NCBI GenBank assembly: GCA_910578255.1
Contig: CAJTQM010000014.1
Location: forward strand, 41,759 to 47,017
DNA length: 5,259 bases
DNA from: an uncultured Oscillospiraceae bacterium
GTDB lineage: Bacteria; Bacillota; Clostridia; Oscillospirales; Ruminococcaceae
Reading direction: 5' to 3'
In this document: piece after piece, positions 1 through 3,935 of the stretch
Layout of the letters: each line of letters starts with the position of its first letter
How positions within the stretch are numbered: position 1 is the first letter of the stretch
Program-made: the position numbers and the translations under genes
Notes under the pieces: generated by a model
Databases searched by the model: none
Told to the model about the DNA's origin: nothing
What the model saw: the letters and a program-made list of their open reading frames with translations, nothing else

Positions 1-207
1 TATCTTGCCAGCCGGGAAACCAATGGGCAGCTGCTGGCAGAAATGCTCGAGGCGCTTTTGGCGCGGGATCTAAAGGACTGCATTCCCGATACGGCCCAGC
101 TGCTTTTGCAGCTTTCCTGGATTTCCTACATGACCAAGCGCATGTGTGACGTGCTAGTGGAGCGGTCCTTCCCTTTGCCGGATAAGGAGAAAAAGAAGGA
201 AAAATAG
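1..207 (+). CDS. C-terminal fragment of an unidentified protein
   Basis: An open frame runs from the first base to a TAG stop at 205-207, giving 68 residues; the start lies outside the window. The fragment begins YLASRETNGQLLAEMLEALL, looks mostly alpha-helical with leucine-rich stretches, contains two cysteines (in KDCIPD and RMCDVL), and ends in a very lysine-rich tail (DKEKKKEK). No catalytic motif or known family could be recognised from this tail alone. It does not resemble the carboxy end of a fumarase alpha subunit, which would otherwise be expected near the hydro-lyase beta gene downstream. It is followed by a terminator-like hairpin and then a fresh promoter, so it probably ends its transcription unit. 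Codon use and composition match the neighbours. The frame is certain; the function is not. Confidence 0.75.
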   Translation, partial: YLASRETNGQLLAEMLEALLARDLKDCIPDTAQLLLQLSWISYMTKRMCDVLVERSFPLPDKEKKKEK

Positions 208-247
208 ACGTTTTTTCCCAAACGGAAGAAGAAAGTGGGGAATCTTC

Positions 248-286
248 GAAAAAATCGGCCTTTTTCGCCGCTTTTTCTTTTATTTT
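248..286 (+). terminator. Probable intrinsic terminator of the first gene
   Basis: CGGC (256-259) pairs with GCCG (267-270) around a T-rich loop. The helix is prolonged past one T/C mismatch by an A-run (249-254) pairing with TTTTT (272-276). A long T-rich tract (CTTTTTCTTTTATTTTT) follows. The GC part of the stem is short, so termination could be partial. It sits 40 bases after the stop of the partial gene and just before the next promoter, which is the expected place. Confidence 0.5.
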
Positions 287-306
287 TGCCTGGATTATGC
301 TATAAT
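279..306 (+). promoter_or_regulatory. Extended -10 promoter for the DivIVA-like gene
   Basis: A perfect TATAAT (301-306) is preceded by TGC (298-300), the TGn extended -10 element. The -35 region is poor (TTTATT at 279-284, 16 bases of spacing), as is common for extended -10 promoters. Transcription would start near 313, giving a leader of about 165 bases before the ATG at 477. Confidence 0.6.
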
Positions 307-476
307 AAACTCGTTATACGACCAAAACCCGTGAAAAACCGGCGGGAAAACGGTAAAAGCCGGACCGGGGATGCAGAAGAGAATACGAAAGTCCCTAAAA
401 CGGGGCGTAAAAGGGATGCAGCCGCGCGGTTAGGGCCTTGTGGCCTTCCGGGCGGATTAGGACAGGGAGGAACGAT
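307..476 (+). other. Long leader with potential RNA structure, no gene
   Basis: This gap between the promoter and the DivIVA-like start has no convincing reading frame. It is rich in short complementary segments: CCGGC (339-343) with GCCGG (359-363); GGAC (362-365) with GTCC (391-394); CCGC (422-425) with GCGG (452-455), enclosing AGGGCC/GGCCTT (432-437 with 442-447) around a TTGT loop. GGGATGCAG occurs twice, at 368-376 and 413-421. The CCGGC/GCCGG and GGAC/GTCC helices share bases, so they would be alternatives. It matches no riboswitch or known RNA class I can recall, so it is listed only as a structured-looking leader. Confidence 0.35.
464..470 (+). promoter_or_regulatory. Ribosome binding site fixing the DivIVA-like start
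   Basis: AGGGAGG lies six bases before ATG 477. The in-frame TTG at 438 has no comparable site, which decides the start. Confidence 0.85.
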
Positions 477-1178
477 ATGTGCGAACCGGTGATTTTTAAA
501 ACGGCGGCTTTCGGCGGTTTTCAAAAGGCGGCTGTTTTAAGTTATATCGACCAGCTGAACGCGGATAATCAAAAGCTGAAGGCGGAACTGGACGAAAAGG
601 TTGCCGCGCTGGAAGCGCAGGTGGCCCAGTTAAAGGAACAGATCCCCTCCGAGGAGGAGAAGGCCGCCGCCCAGCAGGCGTCCGAACAGCAGCAGCAAAA
701 ATCCCGGGAATTGACCGAGTTGACCGACCGGCTGAATCTGGAGATCGCCCGGCAGCAAAAGCTGCTGGCGGAAAAAGAGGAAGAATGCAGGCGGCTGAAC
801 GAGCAGATGAGAAAATTCCAGTTTCAGGCGGAGAGCAATCTGTTTAAGGCGCAAAAATACGACGAGGTCGCCATGAAGGTGGGAACGCTGGTTGTTGACG
901 CTAAGCAGCAGGCGGAGCATATCGTGGAGCAGGCCAGGGAAGAAGCGCAGGCCATCACCCGCGAAAAAGAGGAACGGTTGGAAAAAATGAACGAAGATTT
1001 TTTGCAGTTTAAGCAAAATGTCGAGCAGCTTCGGGGCGAGTTGCGCGAGACGCTGGAGTTGTTGGACGGTAAGCTGGAGAAATTGGGCGTAGCGCCGCAA
1101 GAGCCAAAGCAGACGCCGCAGCCTCAGGAGGAAAAGCACACCTTCGCGCCGTTTCACTTGGGTCAGAAATTCCGGTAA
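477..1178 (+). CDS. DivIVA-like coiled-coil protein
   Basis: The 233-residue product has the layout of DivIVA/GpsB-type polar scaffold proteins. A short amino-terminal segment FKTAAFGGFQKAAVLSYID (residues 7-25) is followed by long coiled coil. The aromatic/FGGF-K-V-YID pattern corresponds to the FRGY-xx-EVDxFL membrane-binding head of DivIVA. Residues 26-115 are heptad-like and rich in Glu, Gln and Lys. Residues 120-165 (KYDEVAMKVGTLVVDAKQQA and on) match the central DivIVA helix with repeated AE/EA pairs. A second coil runs to about 203, and the tail is Pro/Gln-rich and probably disordered. Such proteins act on the cytoplasmic face of the membrane at septa or poles and organise division or wall synthesis; the exact role here is inferred only. 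It has no signal peptide or membrane segment. The start at 477 rests on AGGGAGG; a TTG 39 bases upstream lacks a site. It has its own promoter and a hairpin just after the stop. Confidence 0.85.
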   Translation: MCEPVIFKTAAFGGFQKAAVLSYIDQLNADNQKLKAELDEKVAALEAQVAQLKEQIPSEEEKAAAQQASEQQQQKSRELTELTDRLNLEIARQQKLLAEKEEECRRLNEQMRKFQFQAESNLFKAQKYDEVAMKVGTLVVDAKQQAEHIVEQAREEAQAITREKEERLEKMNEDFLQFKQNVEQLRGELRETLELLDGKLEKLGVAPQEPKQTPQPQEEKHTFAPFHLGQKFR

Positions 1179-1189
1179 GATTTCGATAG

Positions 1190-1216
1190 AGTCTGGCGAC
1201 CCATTGTCGCCAGATT
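1190..1216 (+). terminator. Hairpin between the DivIVA-like and hydro-lyase genes
   Basis: TCTGGCGAC (1192-1200) pairs perfectly with GTCGCCAGA (1206-1214) around a five-base loop CCATT, with one G-T and one A-T pair possible outside. The stem is strong, but what follows (ATTATGTTGCG) is only weakly T-rich on the + strand and not T-rich on the other. It may be a weak terminator, an RNA processing or stabilising stem, or an operator. Its position 12 bases after a stop codon favours an end-of-transcript role. Confidence 0.45.
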
Positions 1217-1254
1217 ATGTTGCGTATATTTCTGCGCGGGCTTTAAAAAGAGAG

Positions 1255-1261
1255 AAAGGGT
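1255..1261 (+). promoter_or_regulatory. Ribosome binding site fixing the hydro-lyase beta start
   Basis: AAAGGGT lies eight bases before ATG 1270. The in-frame ATG-like start at 1204 (TTG) falls inside the upstream hairpin and would add 22 residues with no family resemblance, so 1270 is chosen. Confidence 0.7.
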
Positions 1262-1269
1262 GTTTCGAA

Positions 1270-1806
1270 ATGGAAGCGATTAAGATTAACGTCAATCAGC
1301 TGGAGGAATGGGCCCCTAAGCTTCACGCAGGGGACCGGGTGCTTTTGTCCGGTACGGTACATACCTCCCGCGACGCGGCCCATAAGCGTTATTTTGCTTT
1401 GTTAGACGAGGGAAAGGCGCTTCCCTTCGATATAAAAGGCGCGGCCATTTATTATGCGGGACCTACCGGCACGCCGCCCCATCTGGCCATCGGAGCCTGT
1501 GGGCCTACAACGGCCGGCCGGATGGATCCGTATGCGCCGCGGCTTTTGGACATGGGACTTAAGTGCATGATCGGAAAAGGCCAGCGCAGCGAGGAAGTCT
1601 GCCAGGCGATTGTCCGCAACCAGGCGGTTTACTTCTGCGCTTTGGGCGGCGCCGGCGCACTGGCGGCCAAATGCATTAAAAAGTGCGAGGTAATCGCCTT
1701 TGAGGATTTGGGCTGCGAGTCGGTCAAGCGGCTGGAATTTGAGGATTTTCCGCTGATCGTGGGTATTGACTGCAACGGCGGAAACCTGTTTAAAAAGAAT
1801 CCGTAA
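1270..1806 (+). CDS. Class I (Fe-S) fumarate/tartrate hydro-lyase, beta subunit
   Basis: The 178-residue product is the carboxy-terminal/beta component of class I fumarase-type hydro-lyases (the FumA C-terminal, TtdB family). These add or remove water across fumarate/malate or tartrate/oxaloacetate in the cytoplasm. Family signatures are GDRVLLSGTVHTSRDAAHKR (residues 21-40), YYAGPTGTPP (61-70), IGACGPTTAGRMDPYAP (74-90), GLKCMIGKG (96-104), YFCALGGAGAL (121-131), FEDLGCESVKRLEFEDFP (144-161) and the final IDCNGGNLF. Length and both ends fit a complete stand-alone beta subunit. The [4Fe-4S] cluster ligands are carried by the alpha subunit, which normally lies directly upstream; here a DivIVA-like gene lies there and no alpha is visible. 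Fumarase rather than tartrate dehydratase is the likelier activity in Clostridia, but sequence alone does not settle the substrate, so no symbol is given. A strong terminator follows 32 bases after the stop. Confidence 0.93.
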   Translation: MEAIKINVNQLEEWAPKLHAGDRVLLSGTVHTSRDAAHKRYFALLDEGKALPFDIKGAAIYYAGPTGTPPHLAIGACGPTTAGRMDPYAPRLLDMGLKCMIGKGQRSEEVCQAIVRNQAVYFCALGGAGALAAKCIKKCEVIAFEDLGCESVKRLEFEDFPLIVGIDCNGGNLFKKNP

Positions 1807-1838
1807 AGCCGCTTTTCCCAAAAGACAAACATGAAAAG

Positions 1839-1873
1839 AAAAAGGGATATGCCGTCTGGCATATCCCTTTTTT
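1839..1873. terminator. Bidirectional intrinsic terminator
   Basis: GGGATATGCC (1844-1853) pairs perfectly with GGCATATCCC (1858-1867) around the tetraloop GTCT. An A-run (1839-1843) stands on the left and a T-run (1868-1873) on the right, so each strand has a stem followed by a U-tract. It lies between the convergent hydro-lyase beta gene (+) and spore protein gene (-) and should serve both. Confidence 0.92.
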
Positions 1874-1886
1874 GCTTGGAAAAAGC

Positions 1887-2081
1887 TTATTTGATAGAGT
1901 TTTCGTACGCCTCGATCATCTTTTTAACCATTTGTCCGCCAACAGAACCGGCCTCTCTGGAGGTCAGGTTGCCGTTGTAGCCTTCCTTCAGGTTAACGCC
2001 AACCTCGTTGGCAGCTTCCATCTTAAATTTGTTCATAGCGGCTTTCGCCTCGGGAACAACGATTTTGTTGTTGCTGGTCAT
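1887..2081 (-). CDS. Alpha/beta-type small acid-soluble spore protein
   Basis: The 64-residue product is a small acid-soluble spore protein of the clostridial alpha/beta type. It coats DNA in the forespore, shifting it towards an A-like form resistant to UV, heat and nucleases, and is degraded at germination by the GPR protease. Family signatures visible are KFKMEAANEVGVNLKEGYNG (residues 18-37) and LTSREAGSVGGQMVKKMIE (39-57). MEAANE (21-26) occupies the GPR site position, with cleavage expected after Glu22; Ala follows where Ile, Phe or Val is more usual. The ATG at 2081 is preceded by AAAGGAG (2092-2098) with ten bases of spacing. A sigma-G-like promoter lies at 2139-2168, so expression is expected in the forespore late in sporulation. 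The stop is close to the shared terminator. The gene marks the host as a spore former or a descendant of one. Confidence 0.96.
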   Translation of the reverse strand: MTSNNKIVVPEAKAAMNKFKMEAANEVGVNLKEGYNGNLTSREAGSVGGQMVKKMIEAYENSIK

Positions 2082-2138
2082 TGTGTGAACACTCCTTTGG
2101 TTTTTCTATTTCAAAATCTTTTGTTGCGTTTGTGGTAT

Positions 2139-2168
2139 TAGTATCTTCCGGCGCCATAAAAAAGATAC
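2139..2168 (-). promoter_or_regulatory. Sigma-G-like promoter of the spore protein gene
   Basis: Read on the minus strand, GTATC (2164-2168) is followed after 18 bases by GATACTA (2139-2145). The Bacillus sigma-G consensus is roughly GHATR, 18 bases, CATWHTA; four of five and six of seven positions agree. The site is 58 bases upstream of the start codon and fits forespore expression of this gene family. Confidence 0.55.
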
Positions 2169-2179
2169 CTGCCAATTTT

Positions 2180-2719
2180 TTAAAAAAGAATTTGTTTTAA
2201 ACTGTCAATTCTCTCGCTGAGCATTAAGATGGCGGCGGCACATAAAATAGAAAAGGGTTCGCATTGACGGGACAAAGTCAGGGGGATTTCCACCGGCTCC
2301 AGCGTGTTGCCAGCCAGATCGCAGATGGCCCGCTGTAAGCACAAAACAGCGCTTTCCGGCGTGATGCTGGAAAAGGTAAGCGTGTCCTTGCTGGACATTC
2401 CCAGCGTAATGGTGCGTACGCCGCAGCTGTGCAGAAATTCGGCGGCGGCTAAGTTGCTGGAGGATAACAGACCAACGGCGTCCGGCGGAAGATCGGCGGA
2501 CTGAGGCGCGGAAAAAGGCTCTTTGCACAAAACGATGGACTGGGGAGCGGTGATGTGGCTGAGCCTTTCTGCTTCCAGTATCAATAATTCCGGATGCTCG
2601 CTTTCGGAAAAAAAGTACTGCTCTCCCATCCAGGCCGCCGCAAAATTCCTTTTCAGAATATCCTGCAGAGACGCAATCCATTTTTGTCTTCCACCGCCGA
2701 GAATAAAAACAGAAACCAC
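2180..2719 (-). CDS. Conserved-looking hypothetical protein, 179 residues
   Basis: I do not recognise a named family. The protein starts MVSVFILGGGRQKWIASLQD, a beta strand then a glycine-rich turn as at the beginning of Rossmann-like folds. It continues as alternating strands and helices: ELLILEAERL (45-54), SIVLCKEPF (61-69), AVGLLSSSNLAAAEFLHSCG (81-100), VRTITLGMSSKDTLTFSSIT (101-120) and a helix ending SERIDSLKQILF. The stretch around 81-120 loosely recalls the strand-helix-strand of Mur-ligase-type carboxy domains (a serine/asparagine turn, then ITLG), but no ATP-binding P-loop is present; this is only a hint. It has no signal peptide, and the helix near 157-167 is hydrophobic but short. 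The start is GTG, preceded by AGAGAGGA (2729-2736) with nine bases of spacing. The gene has its own promoter and may read through into the spore protein gene, since no terminator separates them. A longer overlapping minus-strand frame (2205-2900) is rejected as a shadow. Confidence 0.78.
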   Translation of the reverse strand: MVSVFILGGGRQKWIASLQDILKRNFAAAWMGEQYFFSESEHPELLILEAERLSHITAPQSIVLCKEPFSAPQSADLPPDAVGLLSSSNLAAAEFLHSCGVRTITLGMSSKDTLTFSSITPESAVLCLQRAICDLAGNTLEPVEIPLTLSRQCEPFSILCAAAILMLSERIDSLKQILF

Positions 2720-2754
2720 AGGCCAAGATCCTCTCTTTTAAAAATTTTTCCTGT

Positions 2755-2785
2755 TTTATAGCATATCCGTTTTTTTTCGGTTCAA
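2755..2785 (-). promoter_or_regulatory. Extended -10 promoter for the 179-residue gene
   Basis: On the minus strand, TGC then TATAAA (2755-2763) forms an extended -10 element. TTGAAC (2780-2785) is a candidate -35 with a long 19-base spacer containing a run of eight A inside CCG/CGG. It is 36 bases upstream of the GTG start and divergent from the promoter at 2809. Confidence 0.5.
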
Positions 2786-2808
2786 TCAGCGTTTTTTCGT
2801 CTTCTCCC

Positions 2809-2837
2809 TTGACACTTGTCGGATGCTTCCTTATAAT
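2809..2837 (+). promoter_or_regulatory. Perfect consensus sigma-A promoter
   Basis: TTGACA (2809-2814), 17 bases, TATAAT (2832-2837): both hexamers and the spacing match the vegetative consensus exactly. Transcription should start near 2844 and read into the small membrane protein gene through a leader of about 117 bases. The spacer contains one copy of a 14-base direct repeat whose second copy lies in the leader. GACA-CT-TGTC (2811-2820) forms a small dyad overlapping the -35. Confidence 0.85.
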
Positions 2838-2877
2838 AAGGAATAGCAGACAGTCGGCGTTTTTTGTCGGATGCTTC
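2816..2877 (+). repeat. 14-base direct repeat in promoter and leader
   Basis: TTGTCGGATGCTTC occurs exactly at 2816-2829, between the -35 and -10, and again at 2864-2877, about 20 bases after the expected transcription start. The offset is 48 bases, close to four and a half helical turns. A GTCGG core also occurs at 2853-2857. The placement is that of operator sites for a repressor, but a chance local duplication is also possible. Confidence 0.5.
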
Positions 2878-2960
2878 GAAAGATTTCGGCTTCTGGTCAA
2901 AGGCGCGGCGGGTCCAAGGATATTTCTTACATAAAAATCAGATGAAAAAGGGGAAAGACC

Positions 2961-3143
2961 ATGTTCATGAAGAGATTGGCCGTGTTTTTTGCGGCTGTTT
3001 TTGGATTGGCGGCAAGCCTGGTAACCGCCTACGCGGGAGATGACAGCATTGCGGGACCGGTGCTTTGGCTTTTGATCGGCTCCGGCGTTTTAATCGTTGC
3101 GGTGGTCGTTTTGGGGGTCCTGGGCAAGAAGAAAAAGAAATAA
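2961..3143 (+). CDS. Small membrane protein with signal-like N-terminus
   Basis: The 60-residue product has two hydrophobic stretches. Residues 1-25 look like a signal peptide: MFMKR, a hydrophobic core, then TAYA with a possible signal peptidase site after Ala25. After a short acidic turn (GDDS), residues 33-54 (PVLWLLIGSGVLIVAVVVLG and on) form a clear membrane span. Five lysines end the protein, so the carboxy end should be cytoplasmic and the processed peptide would be a single-pass protein with a very short outer part. If uncleaved it would be a two-span hairpin. No enzyme motif is present and the function is unknown. AAGGGGA (2948-2954) precedes the ATG by six bases; a second ATG at 2967 is less well spaced. 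Transcription comes from the perfect promoter at 2809-2837 through a leader carrying one copy of the 14-base repeat. Confidence 0.75.
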   Translation: MFMKRLAVFFAAVFGLAASLVTAYAGDDSIAGPVLWLLIGSGVLIVAVVVLGVLGKKKKK

Positions 3144-3183
3144 ACAAGAATGCGGGGACGGCCGTCGGGCCAGCTCTCGTAAA

Positions 3184-3232
3184 GAAGCCAACACCCTCTG
3201 GAAAGAAGTTGCTTTTCAGAGGGTGTTGCTTC
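3184..3232 (+). other. Long hairpin between the membrane protein and AT-rich genes
   Basis: AACACCCTCTGGAAAG (3190-3205) pairs with CTTTTCAGAGGGTGTT (3212-3227), sixteen pairs with one G-T, around loop AAGTTG. Beyond a bulged C3189 the helix continues with GAAGC (3184-3188) against GCTTC (3228-3232). No U-tract follows (ATAATGAACTC), so it is an imperfect terminator at best. It stands about 45 bases before the AT-rich gene, at the change in base composition, and may instead be a remnant of a mobile element or a transcript-end stem. Confidence 0.6.
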
Positions 3233-3263
3233 ATAATGAACTCATCGACAAACTGGAATTTAC

Positions 3264-3270
3264 GGGAGGA
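3264..3270 (+). promoter_or_regulatory. Ribosome binding site fixing the AT-rich gene start
   Basis: GGGAGGA lies six bases before ATG 3277. The frame stays open back to 3097 but that part overlaps the membrane protein gene and the hairpin, so 3277 is chosen. Confidence 0.85.
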
Positions 3271-3276
3271 ACAAAA

Positions 3277-3783
3277 ATGCAAATAAATCAAATATGCGAT
3301 CTTCTAAAAAAGGAATTACTAAATAACGATTATGAATATGGATTTTGTTTGAATGGAATAAAATATAAGCCAAATGCATCAAACAGCTTTGACCCTGACT
3401 TTTTTCATCTCCTTTCGACTATTTATCATATTCAGAGTCCAGATGATACGGAGAGAGGAAAGATAGGTACTTGCAATGATGTTGTTGTTTTGATGAAATC
3501 GATTCTTGATAAGCATAATGTTCCGAGCAAAATATGGATTTTACACAATTTGCAAAACGACAAATATCATACGGTTCTGACTTTTTCGGCAGAGGATAAG
3601 ATAGTATATTTGGAGCTAACGCCTCATAGCAGGAAACCATGGTATGGAAAAGAAATCATTTATGATAATGAGCAAAGTTTTCTTTCTGAATACAAGGATA
3701 ACGAATGCGAGGTCTATAATGCCACAAATCTAATCCTTATTGGCAAAACGCTTGACGAACTTTTATCTGAGTTAGCGAGATAA
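3277..3783 (+). CDS. AT-rich gene: transglutaminase-like (papain-fold) protein
   Basis: The 168-residue product has the motif order of a transglutaminase-like or related cysteine hydrolase fold. GTCNDVVVLMKSILDKHNVP (residues 64-83) supplies a candidate nucleophile Cys66 at the start of a helix. NDKYHTVLTF (94-103) places His98 at the start of a strand, and IVYLELTPH (109-117) supplies Glu113 at the usual Asp position. In the superfamily this G-x-C-x-D/helix, strand-His, strand-Asp pattern forms the catalytic triad; here the acid is Glu, so activity is inferred, not shown. There is no signal peptide or membrane segment, so it is probably cytoplasmic. Its composition stands out: hand counts of three 60-base rows (3301, 3361, 3541) gave 14, 22 and 22 G+C, against 36 in a row of the neighbouring minus-strand gene (4681). 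That suggests horizontal acquisition. It appears monocistronic, with a hairpin before it and a terminator region after. Substrate and biological role are unknown. Confidence 0.72.
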   Translation: MQINQICDLLKKELLNNDYEYGFCLNGIKYKPNASNSFDPDFFHLLSTIYHIQSPDDTERGKIGTCNDVVVLMKSILDKHNVPSKIWILHNLQNDKYHTVLTFSAEDKIVYLELTPHSRKPWYGKEIIYDNEQSFLSEYKDNECEVYNATNLILIGKTLDELLSELAR

Positions 3784-3852
3784 ATTCCGGTTTATTGCTC
3801 TCCCGCACGGGCACTTTCCTCGAAAGAGTCCATAGTGGGTTATACAGTATAA

Positions 3853-3889
3853 AAGGGCAAGCCAGACCGCTGTGGCCTGGCTTGCCCTT
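3853..3889. terminator. Terminator between convergent genes
   Basis: AAGGGCAAGCCAG (3853-3865) pairs perfectly with CTGGCTTGCCCTT (3877-3889) around an eleven-base loop. On the minus strand the stem is followed by TTTTATACTG, a fair U-tract for the large gene ending at 3936. On the + strand it is followed by TTAACCTCTTTAT, less good but usable for the AT-rich gene. Confidence 0.8.
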
Positions 3890-3900
3890 AACCTCTTTAT

Positions 3901-3921
3901 AAAGCCTTACCTTCAGGCTTT
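3901..3921. terminator. Small second hairpin at the end of the minus-strand gene
   Basis: AAAGCCT (3901-3907) pairs with AGGCTTT (3915-3921) around TACCTTC. On the minus strand it lies 15 bases after the stop and is followed by ATAAAGAGG, so it lacks a real U-tract. It may add to the neighbouring terminator or protect the transcript end. Confidence 0.4.
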
Positions 3922-3935
3922 CCCTGCATTTTTGC

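Noticed and set aside
235..492. Small + strand frame of 85 codons in the leader region
   Set aside because: It covers the terminator and promoter elements and has Arg/Lys/Gly-rich low-plausibility translation; it overlaps the start of the DivIVA-like gene.
630..1157. A 175-codon minus-strand frame rich in leucine and arginine
   Set aside because: The leucine and phenylalanine runs are the complement of Lys/Glu/Gln codons in the coiled-coil gene on the + strand; no ribosome binding site.
1204..1230. Possible promoter TTGTCG/TATATT ahead of the hydro-lyase beta gene
   Set aside because: The spacing is only 15 bases and the -35 lies within the hairpin; not convincing.
1402..1862. Minus-strand frames opposite the hydro-lyase beta gene
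   Set aside because: They are antisense to a clearly identified enzyme and have no family resemblance or start signals.
2205..2900. A 231-codon minus-strand frame overlapping the 179-residue gene
   Set aside because: It runs through both divergent promoters, its first part translates the promoter region, and the remainder is Arg/Ser/His-rich out-of-frame sequence. The GTG-started frame at 2719 has a ribosome binding site and a protein-like pattern.
3157..3166. Palindrome GACGGCCGTC after the small membrane protein gene
   Set aside because: Ten bases in GC-rich sequence is within chance expectation and no repeat or function is attached to it.
3209..3237. Possible promoter TTGCTT, 17 bases, CATAAT ahead of the AT-rich gene
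   Set aside because: The -35 matches only three of six bases and it overlaps the long hairpin; the gene needs a promoter, but this one is too weak to list as a feature.
2965..3291. Minus-strand 108-codon frame and + strand 73-codon frame around the small membrane protein
   Set aside because: Both are shadows. The 2961-3143 frame alone has a ribosome binding site, a consensus promoter and a sensible signal/membrane layout.
3784..3852. Short dyads CCCG-CA-CGGG and CTTTC-CTC-GAAAG after the AT-rich gene
   Set aside because: The stems are four and five pairs with tiny loops and no U-tract; no tRNA-like cloverleaf or insertion end could be built from them.
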